Assembly: GCF_014651615.1 (NCBI RefSeq)
Contig: NZ_BMXF01000001.1
Coordinates: 2,265,731 to 2,329,730 of the forward strand
Origin: Persicitalea jodogahamensis
Lineage (GTDB): Bacteria > Bacteroidota > Bacteroidia > Cytophagales > Spirosomataceae
Length of the DNA stretch: 64,000 bases
Reading direction: 5' to 3'
Shown: one piece after another, positions 26,106 to 35,586 of the stretch
Layout: every line of letters begins with the position of its first letter
Position numbering within the stretch: the stretch's first letter is position 1
Notes under the pieces: generated by a model
Database searches by the model: none
The model's input: only the letters and a program-made list of their open reading frames with translations
Told to the model about the DNA's origin: nothing
Position numbers and translations under genes: made by a program

Positions 26106-29100
26106 ATGCCAAACTTTACCCCCAAAGAAATTCTGTACGAGAGTGACAGTACCACGGTGCAACGGGCCACTCGCGAGGACACGGCAGAAGAGGTGGTCGT
26201 CAAGACACCCAAGGGTGGAGATTACTCGGGCATCTACAATGAATACAATTTGTTGCGGGAAGACAGTCTGCGCTACAAGTCCCTGGCCGTAGAGTACATC
26301 GATGACAAACCTTCACTTATCCGCACGTATCTCCCCGGCAACTCATTGAAAACGCTGATCGCTGAAGGGAATGCCGGGTTGGAGTTTTTCTTTGAGTACG
26401 CGGCTGAAATCGCCCGTCAATTGCAGGACATTCACGATCGCTCGATCATACACCGGGATATCTCTTCCCATAATATTATCATCAATCCCCGCATGAAGTG
26501 GGCATCGGTTGTCGATTTCGATACGGCTACCAAAGCCCGTTCGTTCCGGGTGTCGGTGTTCGACACCGACTGGCAGGCAGGCCATGGCCACTACATTTCA
26601 CCGGAACAAACGGGGCGGATGAACCGCCTGGTGGATTACCGCACCGACTACTACTCGCTGGGGGTAGTGTATTACGAGATGTTGACCGGGCAACTTCCTT
26701 TCACGACCAGCGACGTACTGGAACTGATCCGAAACCACATCGCCGTGGAGCCGCCACGGGTGGATGCGGTTCAGCCCGGAATACCCGCCATGGTGGGAGA
26801 ACTGGTGGCGAAGCTCACTGCCAAAGATTCCGAAGCGCGTTACCAGTCGATGGGGGGGCTGATGGCCGACCTCCAGCGTTGCCGCAGGGAATGGGGGGAG
26901 CGCAAGAAAATCGACAGTTTCCCGCTGGGTACTCAGGATATGCCCTCCCGGCTGCATGTCTCCCAAAAGATGGTGGGGCGCAAGCCGGAACTGGAACAGA
27001 TACTTGGGTTATTCGATCGCACGAGCCGGGGTGAAAAGGTTTTCCTCAGCGTCGGTGGACTCAGCGGCGTGGGCAAGTCCACGCTGGTGAACGAGACAGT
27101 CCGCCCCCTAACCGAACGCAGTGGTATTTTCATGAGCGGAAAGTATGATCCGCAGCAGCAGAACATTCCGTACTACGGCTGGATCAGAGCCATTGAACAG
27201 TGGGCCGATAGCGTCGCGAATGAGCCGCCCGCTCAGCAGGAGCAGTGGCGCCGCCTGTTCAGTGAAAAACTGGTGGGGATGGATTCCATTCTGCTCCGGC
27301 TGGTGCCACAGTTGGAAATTCTGCTGGACGATACGCCTGACCCGGCTGAAACAAGTGCAACGGAACTGAAAAACAGGCTGCTCTATGCTCTGGGACTCTT
27401 TTTTTCGGCGCTGGCTGGCCCATCACACCCGCTGGTGCTGTTCCTGGATGACTTGCAGTGGGCCGATGACGATTCGCTGCGGCTCTTGGAAAGCATCATA
27501 GACAACCCCAACCTTACCCACTTGTTTCTGGTGGCCGCCTACCGCTCCGACGAGGTGGATGCCGCACATCCCTTTTATCCATTCACCGGGAGCGCGCCGG
27601 CAGAAGAAAGTTCCGTAGATGATCAGCCGGTCTTTCGGGCCACTATGCAGCTCCGGCCTTTGTCCGAAAGCGATGCGTACGAGTTGCTCAGGCATACGTT
27701 CAGCGGGGGAGAAGCCGCCGACGATCATAGACTCAGAGACCTTTCCCGGCTCGTTTTCTCCAAAACCCAGGGCAATCCCTTTTTCGTCGAGCAATTCCTG
27801 AATCTTCTGTTTGAGCGGAAGCTCCTGTGGCTGAACGCGCAGAATCGCACCTGGGAATGGAATTTGGAGAAAATCGGAGAAATGGCCATTTCGGAAGACG
27901 TGGTGAAAGTGATTCTGGAAAAAATACGAAGCCTCGCTCCCGAGACGATTCGGGCGCTCACTGTCGCGTCGGCACTAGGGAATTCTTTCAGTCTGGAAAG
28001 AACCGCCGCTTTGCTGGAACGGAAAATTTCGATTTTGCATGAGCAATTGTGGCCCGCAGTGCAGACCAACTCGATTCTGCCCGCCCACAGTGATTACAAA
28101 AATGTACCGGAATTGTACGAAAGAGAGCATTCTGACGTCGTTTTCCACTTCGCCCACGACCGAATTCAGCAGGCTCTCTACGAGGAAATCGAGCCGGAAG
28201 AACGGAAGGCGTTGCACTTCTCCATCGGCCGGAGTTTGCTGTTTGGTTCACAAACTGAGGAGCGGCTCTTCGAAATGGCCAACCATTTCCTGAAAGCCTC
28301 CGACCTGGCAGGAGCCTCACCCGATGCGGCAGCCATTTCCGATGCCTTGCGGAGAGCGGGCCAGAAGGCTTACCAATCGGCGGCTTTCGACAACGCGTTC
28401 AGGTACCTTGCTTTGTGGGAGAAATTACGCAGAGATCAGAATACGGAAGCGTTGCCCTTGTACCGCATCCTCATCGAAACGGCCCATTTGACCGGACGCG
28501 GAAAGGAGTCGGTTTTTTATGAAACGAAGGCCATGGAATTAGCCAGCACCCAGGAGGAGCGGAGTGCGGTTTTCGAAACCATGATTATGAGCTATACCGC
28601 CACGAACGAACTGGCCAAAGCGACCGACCTGGCCCACCAGGCGCTTGCTGAGCTGGGAATCCGATTGCCGCGAAAAGCCCGAAAATGGCAGGTAGTTTTT
28701 GCGGCGTTGCGATCGCGCATGCTGCTGCCTGACAGCAAAATTTCCACCATATCAGACTGGCCGGAAATGACCGATACCCGTCGCCAGTGGGCCATGCGGC
28801 TGCTCAATGCGTCGCTTTCGGCTTACTTTCTGCACAATCTCGATACGTATCCGCTGCTCATATTCAAGATGGTGGAGCTGAACACCCGATTTGGCAACAC
28901 CCGGCAGTCTATTACGGGCTTTGGCTCCTATGGCCTGATTCTGGCGGGATCGCTCAATGCGCCTGAGAGCGGCTATGCCACGGGGAAGCAGGCCCTCAAA
29001 CTCCTGGAAAAATACCAGGCTGACGAACTGGTGGCCCTGGCGGGATTCATCGATCACACCTTTATCGCCCACTGGAAGGAACCGGTGGTGAAGATGATCG

Positions 29101-29942
29101 ACCAGTGCTACGATACCTACCAGCGCGGCCTGTCTCAGGGCGACATATGGTACTCGGGCTGGAACCTGTACATGAGTAATTCCTACCGCCTGTATCTGGG
29201 GGGAAAGATGTCGGCCCTGACAGATGGCATACGGGCGCACATGAGCTTCTGCCGCCAGCACAACCTTCCCCATCCCCAATCACGCTCCGAACTTGATCTG
29301 TACGTGGGGCAGCGGTTAAGGTACACCAACTATACCGATCCTGAATTCGACTGGGAGCAGGCTATCGCCGGGTTGCTGAGCTCCGCCGACCATACCGCCA
29401 TTTTTCATGCGTATTTCAATTACGGGCTGTGTAGTTTCTGGCTCGGTGAGTTCGACGTGGCCTGGCAAATGCTTCAAATGGCCGAAAAATATTCCGGATT
29501 AGCGAAAGGCATATTCTCTTATCCCTATTTCAAAATATACCAGTCGTTGGCGGGGCTGGAAATCTATGCCTCCGCTGATGATCCCGTACAAAAGCAGATC
29601 CAGTCGCAGGTAGCTAAAAACCTGAAACTTCTCACCAAAATCGCTGCCATGCAGGAGGCCAATTACCGCTGGGGTGTCGTGCTGGTGAAAGCCGAAAGCG
29701 ACCGTGTGTTCAGCACTACTTTTCAACCCGGAGCTTTCCAGAAAACCATCGAAATGACTCGAAGCGAAGGATTGGTGTACCCGGCCCTGCTCGCGCGCCT
29801 GCAACTGGTCCGGGCCAAGTTCAGTCTCGGCTCCGCTGACCGGTCGGACGAACTTGAGAAGTTCAGGGCAGAATCGAAACACTGGGAAATGGAGGGCGTT
29901 TTGGCCGCTCTGGAACAAACTATTGCAAAAAAATCAAATTAA
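26106..29942 (+). CDS. Fused protein kinase / AAA-type ATPase signalling protein
   Basis: 1278 residues. Residues ~5-270 are a protein-kinase fold: Lys33, the HRD loop (His116-Arg117-Asp118 with Asn123) and DFD at 137-139 in place of DFG. A clear glycine-rich loop is not visible, so activity is uncertain. Residues ~295-640 form an AAA_16/STAND-like ATPase with P-loop GLSGVGKST (about 318-326) and Walker B FLDDLQWADD (about 446). The rest is helical with TPR-like repeats. The order matches the front half of cyanobacterial-type kinase-ATPase-histidine kinase hybrids, but the GAF and histidine-kinase parts are missing. It is transcribed 52 bases after the carotenoid oxygenase gene and ends at a strong terminator. 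Confidence 0.82.
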   Translation: MPNFTPKEILYESDSTTVQRATREDTAEEVVVKTPKGGDYSGIYNEYNLLREDSLRYKSLAVEYIDDKPSLIRTYLPGNSLKTLIAEGNAGLEFFFEYAAEIARQLQDIHDRSIIHRDISSHNIIINPRMKWASVVDFDTATKARSFRVSVFDTDWQAGHGHYISPEQTGRMNRLVDYRTDYYSLGVVYYEMLTGQLPFTTSDVLELIRNHIAVEPPRVDAVQPGIPAMVGELVAKLTAKDSEARYQSMGGLMADLQRCRREWGERKKIDSFPLGTQDMPSRLHVSQKMVGRKPELEQILGLFDRTSRGEKVFLSVGGLSGVGKSTLVNETVRPLTERSGIFMSGKYDPQQQNIPYYGWIRAIEQWADSVANEPPAQQEQWRRLFSEKLVGMDSILLRLVPQLEILLDDTPDPAETSATELKNRLLYALGLFFSALAGPSHPLVLFLDDLQWADDDSLRLLESIIDNPNLTHLFLVAAYRSDEVDAAHPFYPFTGSAPAEESSVDDQPVFRATMQLRPLSESDAYELLRHTFSGGEAADDHRLRDLSRLVFSKTQGNPFFVEQFLNLLFERKLLWLNAQNRTWEWNLEKIGEMAISEDVVKVILEKIRSLAPETIRALTVASALGNSFSLERTAALLERKISILHEQLWPAVQTNSILPAHSDYKNVPELYEREHSDVVFHFAHDRIQQALYEEIEPEERKALHFSIGRSLLFGSQTEERLFEMANHFLKASDLAGASPDAAAISDALRRAGQKAYQSAAFDNAFRYLALWEKLRRDQNTEALPLYRILIETAHLTGRGKESVFYETKAMELASTQEERSAVFETMIMSYTATNELAKATDLAHQALAELGIRLPRKARKWQVVFAALRSRMLLPDSKISTISDWPEMTDTRRQWAMRLLNASLSAYFLHNLDTYPLLIFKMVELNTRFGNTRQSITGFGSYGLILAGSLNAPESGYATGKQALKLLEKYQADELVALAGFIDHTFIAHWKEPVVKMIDQCYDTYQRGLSQGDIWYSGWNLYMSNSYRLYLGGKMSALTDGIRAHMSFCRQHNLPHPQSRSELDLYVGQRLRYTNYTDPEFDWEQAIAGLLSSADHTAIFHAYFNYGLCSFWLGEFDVAWQMLQMAEKYSGLAKGIFSYPYFKIYQSLAGLEIYASADDPVQKQIQSQVAKNLKLLTKIAAMQEANYRWGVVLVKAESDRVFSTTFQPGAFQKTIEMTRSEGLVYPALLARLQLVRAKFSLGSADRSDELEKFRAESKHWEMEGVLAALEQTIAKKSN

Positions 29943-29987
29943 TTTGCAAACCGCCGCATCCAAATCATCGTCATCCTCGTAGATACT

Positions 29988-30086
29988 GTTGTTGGCAAGC
30001 CATTATGGTTCGCCGACAACATTAGTAATAACTTAGAGGGGACGGTAGTGCTTAGACCTGCTTCAATCAATGAAGCAGGTCTTTTT
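29988..30086 (+). ncRNA. Structured 3' region or small RNA candidate
   Basis: After the kinase-ATPase gene, GTTGTTGGC (29988-29996) pairs with GCCGACAAC (30012-30020) with one G-T pair. A 33-base linker follows and then a rho-independent terminator. Two strong stems with a terminal T-run are what a small RNA or a processed 3' UTR would look like. I recognise no known RNA family here, and no own promoter is clear (TAATTTG near 29940 is one base short of consensus). Confidence 0.35.
30054..30086 (+). terminator. Rho-independent terminator
   Basis: AGACCTGCTT pairs with AAGCAGGTCT around a 9-base loop, followed by TTTTTT. It ends the plus-strand transcript of the kinase-ATPase gene, and faces the convergent TonB receptor gene. 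Confidence 0.85.
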
Positions 30087-30208
30087 TGTGCCGTACGGGA
30101 CAGATTATCAGTGAGGTAGTTTCCAGGTAAGGTTAAAGAAAGACCACTGGCCCGAGGGGGGGCTGACCCACCACCTGCTTTCGAAAACCGGAAAAGTACC
30201 CGTCTGGC

Positions 30209-32551
30209 TCAGAATTCCCAGCGATAACTCAAAATCGGTATCAACCCCAGCTGGTACTTTTGCACCAACTGCCGTTGTAAAGCATCGTAGTAGCTGTACG
30301 CCTGATTCTGGGTGCCACTAACATTTTGAATGTCGAGCGCGATGGTACGGCTGTAGCGCGGGTGGTTTTTCTTCCAGTAAATCCGCAAATCAGGCCGGAA
30401 GTAGTCCTTCATTTTGATCGAAAAGGCATCTTCTGACGTGTAAATCGTGCGGCCCTCCGTCCGCGAAGCATCTACATTGATGGGGGTATCGCCGAAGCCG
30501 CCCAACCAGATGAGACGGGTGTTGATGCCCCAGATTCCATTTTTTTGCGTCCTGAATTCTCGGCCACTCGTCAGACTGAACGTATGGTTTCCGTTGTAGC
30601 GCGTATTTCGCCGGACGCCATCAGCCGCCACGTAGGTAGCGTCGTAAAGCGAGCCCGACACCATGAGGTAAAAATCGTCCGTCAGATATTTGTTGTAGCT
30701 GACCTCAATGCCGTAGTTGCGTCCTGTACCGGTATTCTTCAGCGGCAGGTTTACAAAGCCTTCCACCAGATTGAGCGCTGAAAAACTCAAACTCTGGGGA
30801 GAATCCGGTACAATCTCTCCTTCATAAACAGGAACGTTAAAGGTATTCTGCAGGTAGGCCTCCACTTTCAGGTTGCCGGAAGTACCAAAACTGTACTGAT
30901 ATCCTCCGACCAAATGATGCGAACGGGTGGGGCTGAGGTCCGTATTGGGTAGGAGAAGCTGTCCGGTGCCGGACCGAACATAAGACAGATACACCTGAGG
31001 CTGCTGCAACTGGCTGTGCAGACCATAAGAAAGGCTGAACGAGTTCCGCTGATCAGCCTGAAACCGGACGGACGCCCGGGGTTCCAGCGATTGGGTATTG
31101 TTGTAGGTGTAATGCAGGTAATGCAATCCCAGGTCGGTCGTGATTCGCAGGGTTGGCTGCCATTGCCACGAGACATAGGGCTGTATAATTAACCCCCGCA
31201 GTCTGCCTTCCGCTACTTCGCTACCCGAAATGGACTTAACACTATCGGCCTGGTAAGTCAGGAAAGTACCTGCCTTCACGAGACTGCTGGAAGTCAACCG
31301 ATGGCTGACAGCCGTAGTAAAAGAAATTCGGGTTTTTCGGTTGGCATCCTGTTCGGTCAAAGTGCGCTCCCGGGGATCATCGATCGAATGGAGGTAGCCG
31401 TTGCGCGAATTTTCCAGGGCCGATGCGACCAGCACCGTTTTCAAGCCTGTTTTCTTGCTCAGTTGCAGGGTGTGGGTTACGCCCAGGGCACCCATCTTGC
31501 TCCTGAAATCAATGTCGTAGCCATCCTTTTGAAAAACCCATTCGCTGGTATCGAGGCTGGCTTTAAAGATGTTGCTGCTTGCACCACCCATGCCAAAAAC
31601 GGTAAACTCGCCCGCCTTTTCGGTAGGCAAGGAAAGATTGAAGGATAAATCCTGGTACCGAATGTCCTCGCCGCCGAAGGTGACGCCCAGTGCGCCGAGT
31701 AGCCCCGTGAAGGAGTAGCGGTAGTTGACAAGATAGGAGGCTTTCGAATTCCTGGAAAACGGCCCTTCCGCCGCCAGATCAAAACCGATGAGTCCGGCCT
31801 GAGCGGTGAATTCCTGCTTTTCGTCGTTGCCCTTGCGCAGCCGCATATCCATCACGCCCGAAAGCGCGTTGCCGTACTCGGCAGGAAACGCTCCCGTCAG
31901 AAAATACGAATCACCCATCAGCTGGGTACTCAGGATATTCACGCCGCCACCCGTTTGGGTAGCGCGGTCGCTGAATGTCCCGGCGTTGGAGGTATGGTTG
32001 GGATTCACGATTTCGACGCCTTCCAGCCGCCACTGCATGCCGTTGGGGGTATTGCCACGGATCACGAGCCCATTGGCCTGGTCGTTGGCCGTTGCCACAC
32101 CGGGAAACGACACCGCCAGCCTAGCCGGATCGAGGTAGGTAGCGGCATAGCGTAGGGTCTGCTCCGGGGTGATCGTCTGAATGCTGTTGTAGGCGATGGG
32201 CCTGTTGCTGCGGACAATGGCCGCTTCAAGTTGTTTGCCCGCCTGTTTTAAGGAAACTCCCACGACTTTCTCCTTCCCCGATTCCAGCAGGATTTCGGGA
32301 ATCAGGTTGGTTTCGTAGCCTAGATACGCGACCGACAGATTGTATCGCCCCGTAGGAAGCTCATCAAACCGAAAGTTGCCTGCCGCATCGCTCACGGTAC
32401 CTTTTTCGGTCCCGATCAGCTGGATGGTCGCACCGGCCAATGGCTGATTCGTGTCAAAATCCCTGACACTTCCGCGTAGGGTAGAGGTCAGCGTTTGCGC
32501 CCGGCAAGTGGAGGCAGTGGCCAGGAGAATAAGGAAAAAAACGCGCAGCAT
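30209..32551 (-). CDS. TonB-dependent receptor with carboxypeptidase-like domain
   Basis: 780 residues. It has a signal peptide (MLRVFFLILLATASTCRA), an N-terminal carboxypeptidase-regulatory-like domain (STLRGSVRDFDTNQPLAGAT), a plug domain with FPGVATANDQANGLVIRG and GVEIVNPNHTSNAG, then a barrel ending in an aromatic residue (YRWEF). It resembles the Cytophagales receptors of unknown substrate, not SusC, and has no SusD partner. A TAnnTTTG promoter lies upstream. It stands next to the type I secretion operon, but is separated from it by 138 bases with its own promoter. Confidence 0.87.
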   Translation of the reverse strand: MLRVFFLILLATASTCRAQTLTSTLRGSVRDFDTNQPLAGATIQLIGTEKGTVSDAAGNFRFDELPTGRYNLSVAYLGYETNLIPEILLESGKEKVVGVSLKQAGKQLEAAIVRSNRPIAYNSIQTITPEQTLRYAATYLDPARLAVSFPGVATANDQANGLVIRGNTPNGMQWRLEGVEIVNPNHTSNAGTFSDRATQTGGGVNILSTQLMGDSYFLTGAFPAEYGNALSGVMDMRLRKGNDEKQEFTAQAGLIGFDLAAEGPFSRNSKASYLVNYRYSFTGLLGALGVTFGGEDIRYQDLSFNLSLPTEKAGEFTVFGMGGASSNIFKASLDTSEWVFQKDGYDIDFRSKMGALGVTHTLQLSKKTGLKTVLVASALENSRNGYLHSIDDPRERTLTEQDANRKTRISFTTAVSHRLTSSSLVKAGTFLTYQADSVKSISGSEVAEGRLRGLIIQPYVSWQWQPTLRITTDLGLHYLHYTYNNTQSLEPRASVRFQADQRNSFSLSYGLHSQLQQPQVYLSYVRSGTGQLLLPNTDLSPTRSHHLVGGYQYSFGTSGNLKVEAYLQNTFNVPVYEGEIVPDSPQSLSFSALNLVEGFVNLPLKNTGTGRNYGIEVSYNKYLTDDFYLMVSGSLYDATYVAADGVRRNTRYNGNHTFSLTSGREFRTQKNGIWGINTRLIWLGGFGDTPINVDASRTEGRTIYTSEDAFSIKMKDYFRPDLRIYWKKNHPRYSRTIALDIQNVSGTQNQAYSYYDALQRQLVQKYQLGLIPILSYRWEF

Positions 32552-32649
32552 GAGAGGTGGCTAGATGTTAAGAAAGGTCAGTGAAGAACGACGTTGCCTC
32601 GATTGACGGAATTCGGAAACTACCGTTATCAAAAGAGCAACCTACGGCC

Positions 32650-32657
32650 CAAAGCTA
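32650..32657 (-). promoter_or_regulatory. Predicted -7 element for the TonB receptor gene
   Basis: TAGCTTTG on the minus strand, about 100 bases before the receptor ATG at 32551, matches TAnnTTTG. A convincing -33 element is not visible. Confidence 0.4.
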
Positions 32658-32689
32658 ATCGGCGCGAGAGAGAATACGAAAAAGAAAAT

Positions 32690-34108
32690 TTATAAGTTAT
32701 CCCAGGAACTGGCGCCCGAGGCAAAGAGCAGCACCGCCAGCGCCTTCTCGTACTTGGCCTGAAGGGACGCAACCTTCACCCGGAACTCGTTGAGCTTCGA
32801 CTCCCGGGAATTGACCAGAAACAGGGAACTCTCCCCGATTCTGAATTTTGCGCTCTCGGCGGCAAGCAACAGTTCCTGGTTGCGCGCGGCGGCATTCTGG
32901 GTTCGAATCTGCATCTCCAGCGTTTTGACATCATTGAAGGCGGTATTGATTTCGTTGACCACTTCACGCTGTATTTGCTTCTGATCGAGGTCGTTCTGCA
33001 ACTGTTTGATGCGGATTTGCTGCAGCTTCCCTCGTTCTTTTCTTAGGAATAAAGGAAAATACAGATCGACCATGAATTTGTAGTTATTCCCCAAATTCGA
33101 GAAGCCGGTTTTCGATTCCGCCCCATCCAGGGTCAGGCCTTTGTACAAGGCGGCGGCATTTAGGTTGAGCGAAGGCTTGAGCATCTCCCGACCCAACCGC
33201 TCGTCGATGCGGAGTTGCTCCCGCTTGAATTCAAATTTAATGAGTTCGGGATGCCGCTGCCGGGCCAGTCGCACCAGTTGCTCGAGTTCTTCGGGGGCCA
33301 CGATACGCCCCACCGAAGGCTGTGGCACCGCCTCATCGGGTAGTTCGAGGGGTACCTGGTCGGCGCTCCAAAGGTGATTGGAGAGCAGCAGCCGGGCGTT
33401 GCGTAGTTCCAGGGTAGCCTGATCCAGGGTTACCTGTCGGTCCTGCAGCGTTACCAGTGCTTCCACAGTGTCGATGGCGGCGGCCTCACCGAGTTGCGCG
33501 CGCTGGCTGGTGGCCTGATAGCGTATATCGGCCAAAGCATAAAACTCTTTCGAAAGTTCGTACTGGCGGTATGCGAAAAACCAGTTCCAGTAATCCTTGG
33601 CGGCAGTCAGAATTATTTTGTTAATCATCTTGACCCGCTCGGCGTCGGCCAGATCCTGAAATACCCTTGCTTGCTGTAAAGTGGCCCGGCGGTTATCGAT
33701 AATCAACCCCCGTCCGATGGGTACTGAGAGGCCGAGGTAGGAAATTCCTTCCGGTCCGGTCCGGATGTCGTCGCTCAGGGTCTCGCCCACGTTGCGGTCG
33801 TAGCCCAGTTTGAGATCCGCCCCGCCCAGCCACAAGGGTACTTTCAGAAACACATCACCCCGGTCAAAATACTTTTTGTCCTTATAAACCTTGCGGTCAA
33901 AAGTACCCTGTATGCTGGGGTCAAGCCCCCCTTTGGCAATGAGCAATTCACGTTGCGCCGACTCGGCAACTAGGCCGCTCAACTTAATGACCGGATGGTG
34001 GGCCAGAATTTGCTCGTAGTAATCGCGATACGTGTAGGTAAGCGTATCCTGCCCCGACACTTCGTACGTACAGACGAGCAGCAATACGATTTTTATAAAG
34101 TACTTCAT
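32690..34108 (-). CDS. TolC-family outer-membrane efflux protein
   Basis: 472 residues with a signal peptide (MKYFIKIVLLLVCTYEVSG). It shows long alpha-helical hairpins with the heptad spacing of the TolC coiled-coil tunnel (for example KLQQIRIKQLQNDLDQKQIQ and the matching earlier copy) and short beta segments. It is the outer-membrane exit duct of the type I secretion set with the HlyD-like and ABC-like genes, 8 bases downstream of the HlyD gene on one message. Confidence 0.88.
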   Translation of the reverse strand: MKYFIKIVLLLVCTYEVSGQDTLTYTYRDYYEQILAHHPVIKLSGLVAESAQRELLIAKGGLDPSIQGTFDRKVYKDKKYFDRGDVFLKVPLWLGGADLKLGYDRNVGETLSDDIRTGPEGISYLGLSVPIGRGLIIDNRRATLQQARVFQDLADAERVKMINKIILTAAKDYWNWFFAYRQYELSKEFYALADIRYQATSQRAQLGEAAAIDTVEALVTLQDRQVTLDQATLELRNARLLLSNHLWSADQVPLELPDEAVPQPSVGRIVAPEELEQLVRLARQRHPELIKFEFKREQLRIDERLGREMLKPSLNLNAAALYKGLTLDGAESKTGFSNLGNNYKFMVDLYFPLFLRKERGKLQQIRIKQLQNDLDQKQIQREVVNEINTAFNDVKTLEMQIRTQNAAARNQELLLAAESAKFRIGESSLFLVNSRESKLNEFRVKVASLQAKYEKALAVLLFASGASSWDNL

Positions 34109-34116
34109 GATTCAGT

Positions 34117-35484
34117 TTACTTCTTGCCCCCTTCGGTCGACTTGCTGGTGATCTTATCGATCTCTGCCTGCCCCAAATTGGGCGGGAAGCCGTTCAATTG
34201 CCGCCAGATTTCGTACCAGACGGGTACGTCAGACAGCATGACCCAGCCATACACGCCCGAACCCTGCCGGATGGCAGCGGGCCATTCTTCACCGGATTTG
34301 GGCTGTACAAGCAGCCGGAATTTTCCATTGGCACTACCCACGCGGTCGATCACGGCCACTTTACCTCCGAACGTACCAACCGACACCCCCGGCCAACCGG
34401 CAAACTGCAGCGCGGGCCAGCCGTCGAATTCCAGCCGGACTTCCCGACCCGGCGTAATGAGTGGCACATCCATCGGGTTGACGTAAAGCTCCACGGCGAT
34501 GTTCGGGTTTTCGGGTTGCAGGGTGGCTATGGTTTCGCCTTCTTTGATCGTCTCGCCGATGCCCGCTTTCATGGCCCGGACCACATAGCCCGACTGCGGT
34601 GCCCGGACAATGTAATTGCCCTGCCTGATTTCCACACTGGCGTACTTGTTCCGCAGCTTTGACAGCTCACCTTCGGCTTCTGCCAGGCTCGAAAGTGCCG
34701 AGCTGCGGTCGGAGGTGGATTTGGCTATCTTTTCCTGGTACTCGGCCCGCAGGGAATTTAATTCGATCCGCGCGTTGATAAGTTCCTGCCGGGCCATGGC
34801 GAGTTTGTTCTGTTGCGAAATGACCTTGGCCGATTCTTCCTGTACTTTCAAGCGCCTTGATTCCAGGTCAGTCAACGAAAAAAGCCCGCTTTTGTAGCCT
34901 TCCTCGTAGCGGGAAAGGCGGTTTTTGGTGATTTCATAATTCGTGCGAAGGGCGTCCAGATCAGTGCTGTCGCTCACTACCTTCAACTGCGCCTGGGTGA
35001 GTTTGTTGCGGGCCTTTTCCAGGCTGAAATCCAATGCGTCGCGGAGCGCGGCGAGTTGGCCCGACAAGGCGTCGATCTTGGCATTGTACCCTTCTATCCC
35101 TTCCTGCTTGGCCTGGGCTTGTTCCTGCAACCGGGACATGATCTGCGGATCGATGTACTCATCCTTGGCTTCTGAAAGAATAGCCAGCGTGTCTCCTGCG
35201 TTCACAAAATCCCCTTCCTGTACATACCATCCCTCGATTCGTCCACCGATGATGTTCTGCACCGTTTGCGGGCGATCGCCAGGGGAGAGGGCGGTGACTG
35301 TTCCCGTTCCGGAGATATTCTGTTGCCAGGGCAGAAACATAATGATAATCAGGATCAGCATGACTCCCTGCATCCAGCGGGCAAATCGCCTTCCGGTTTT
35401 TGGGGTGGACAAAGTACTCAGCGCGTGCAGATTGTACTTGTCCAGCATTTCATCGTTGACCCGTTTTCTGGTAATATTAAGCAT
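34117..35484 (-). CDS. HlyD-family membrane fusion protein
   Basis: 455 residues. It has a cytoplasmic start, one transmembrane helix near residue 40 (GVMLILIIIMFLPW), then the lipoyl/barrel-sandwich half (GTVTALSPGDRPQTVQNIIG, WYVQEGDFVNAGDTLAIL), a long coiled coil (~residues 125-290) and the second lipoyl half (IVRAPQSGYVVRAMKAGIGE). It links the inner-membrane transporter to TolC. It lies between the TolC-like and ABC-like genes, in an order typical of type I secretion. Confidence 0.9.
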   Translation of the reverse strand: MLNITRKRVNDEMLDKYNLHALSTLSTPKTGRRFARWMQGVMLILIIIMFLPWQQNISGTGTVTALSPGDRPQTVQNIIGGRIEGWYVQEGDFVNAGDTLAILSEAKDEYIDPQIMSRLQEQAQAKQEGIEGYNAKIDALSGQLAALRDALDFSLEKARNKLTQAQLKVVSDSTDLDALRTNYEITKNRLSRYEEGYKSGLFSLTDLESRRLKVQEESAKVISQQNKLAMARQELINARIELNSLRAEYQEKIAKSTSDRSSALSSLAEAEGELSKLRNKYASVEIRQGNYIVRAPQSGYVVRAMKAGIGETIKEGETIATLQPENPNIAVELYVNPMDVPLITPGREVRLEFDGWPALQFAGWPGVSVGTFGGKVAVIDRVGSANGKFRLLVQPKSGEEWPAAIRQGSGVYGWVMLSDVPVWYEIWRQLNGFPPNLGQAEIDKITSKSTEGGKK

Positions 35485-35586
35485 TCCTTTTATAAGCGGA
35501 TTGATGTATTTGTCGAGATTTTCCGGGGAAACTCACCCCAGTCAATAATAAAGCTGAGATTTCATCTCTAAACCACTGAATGAACC

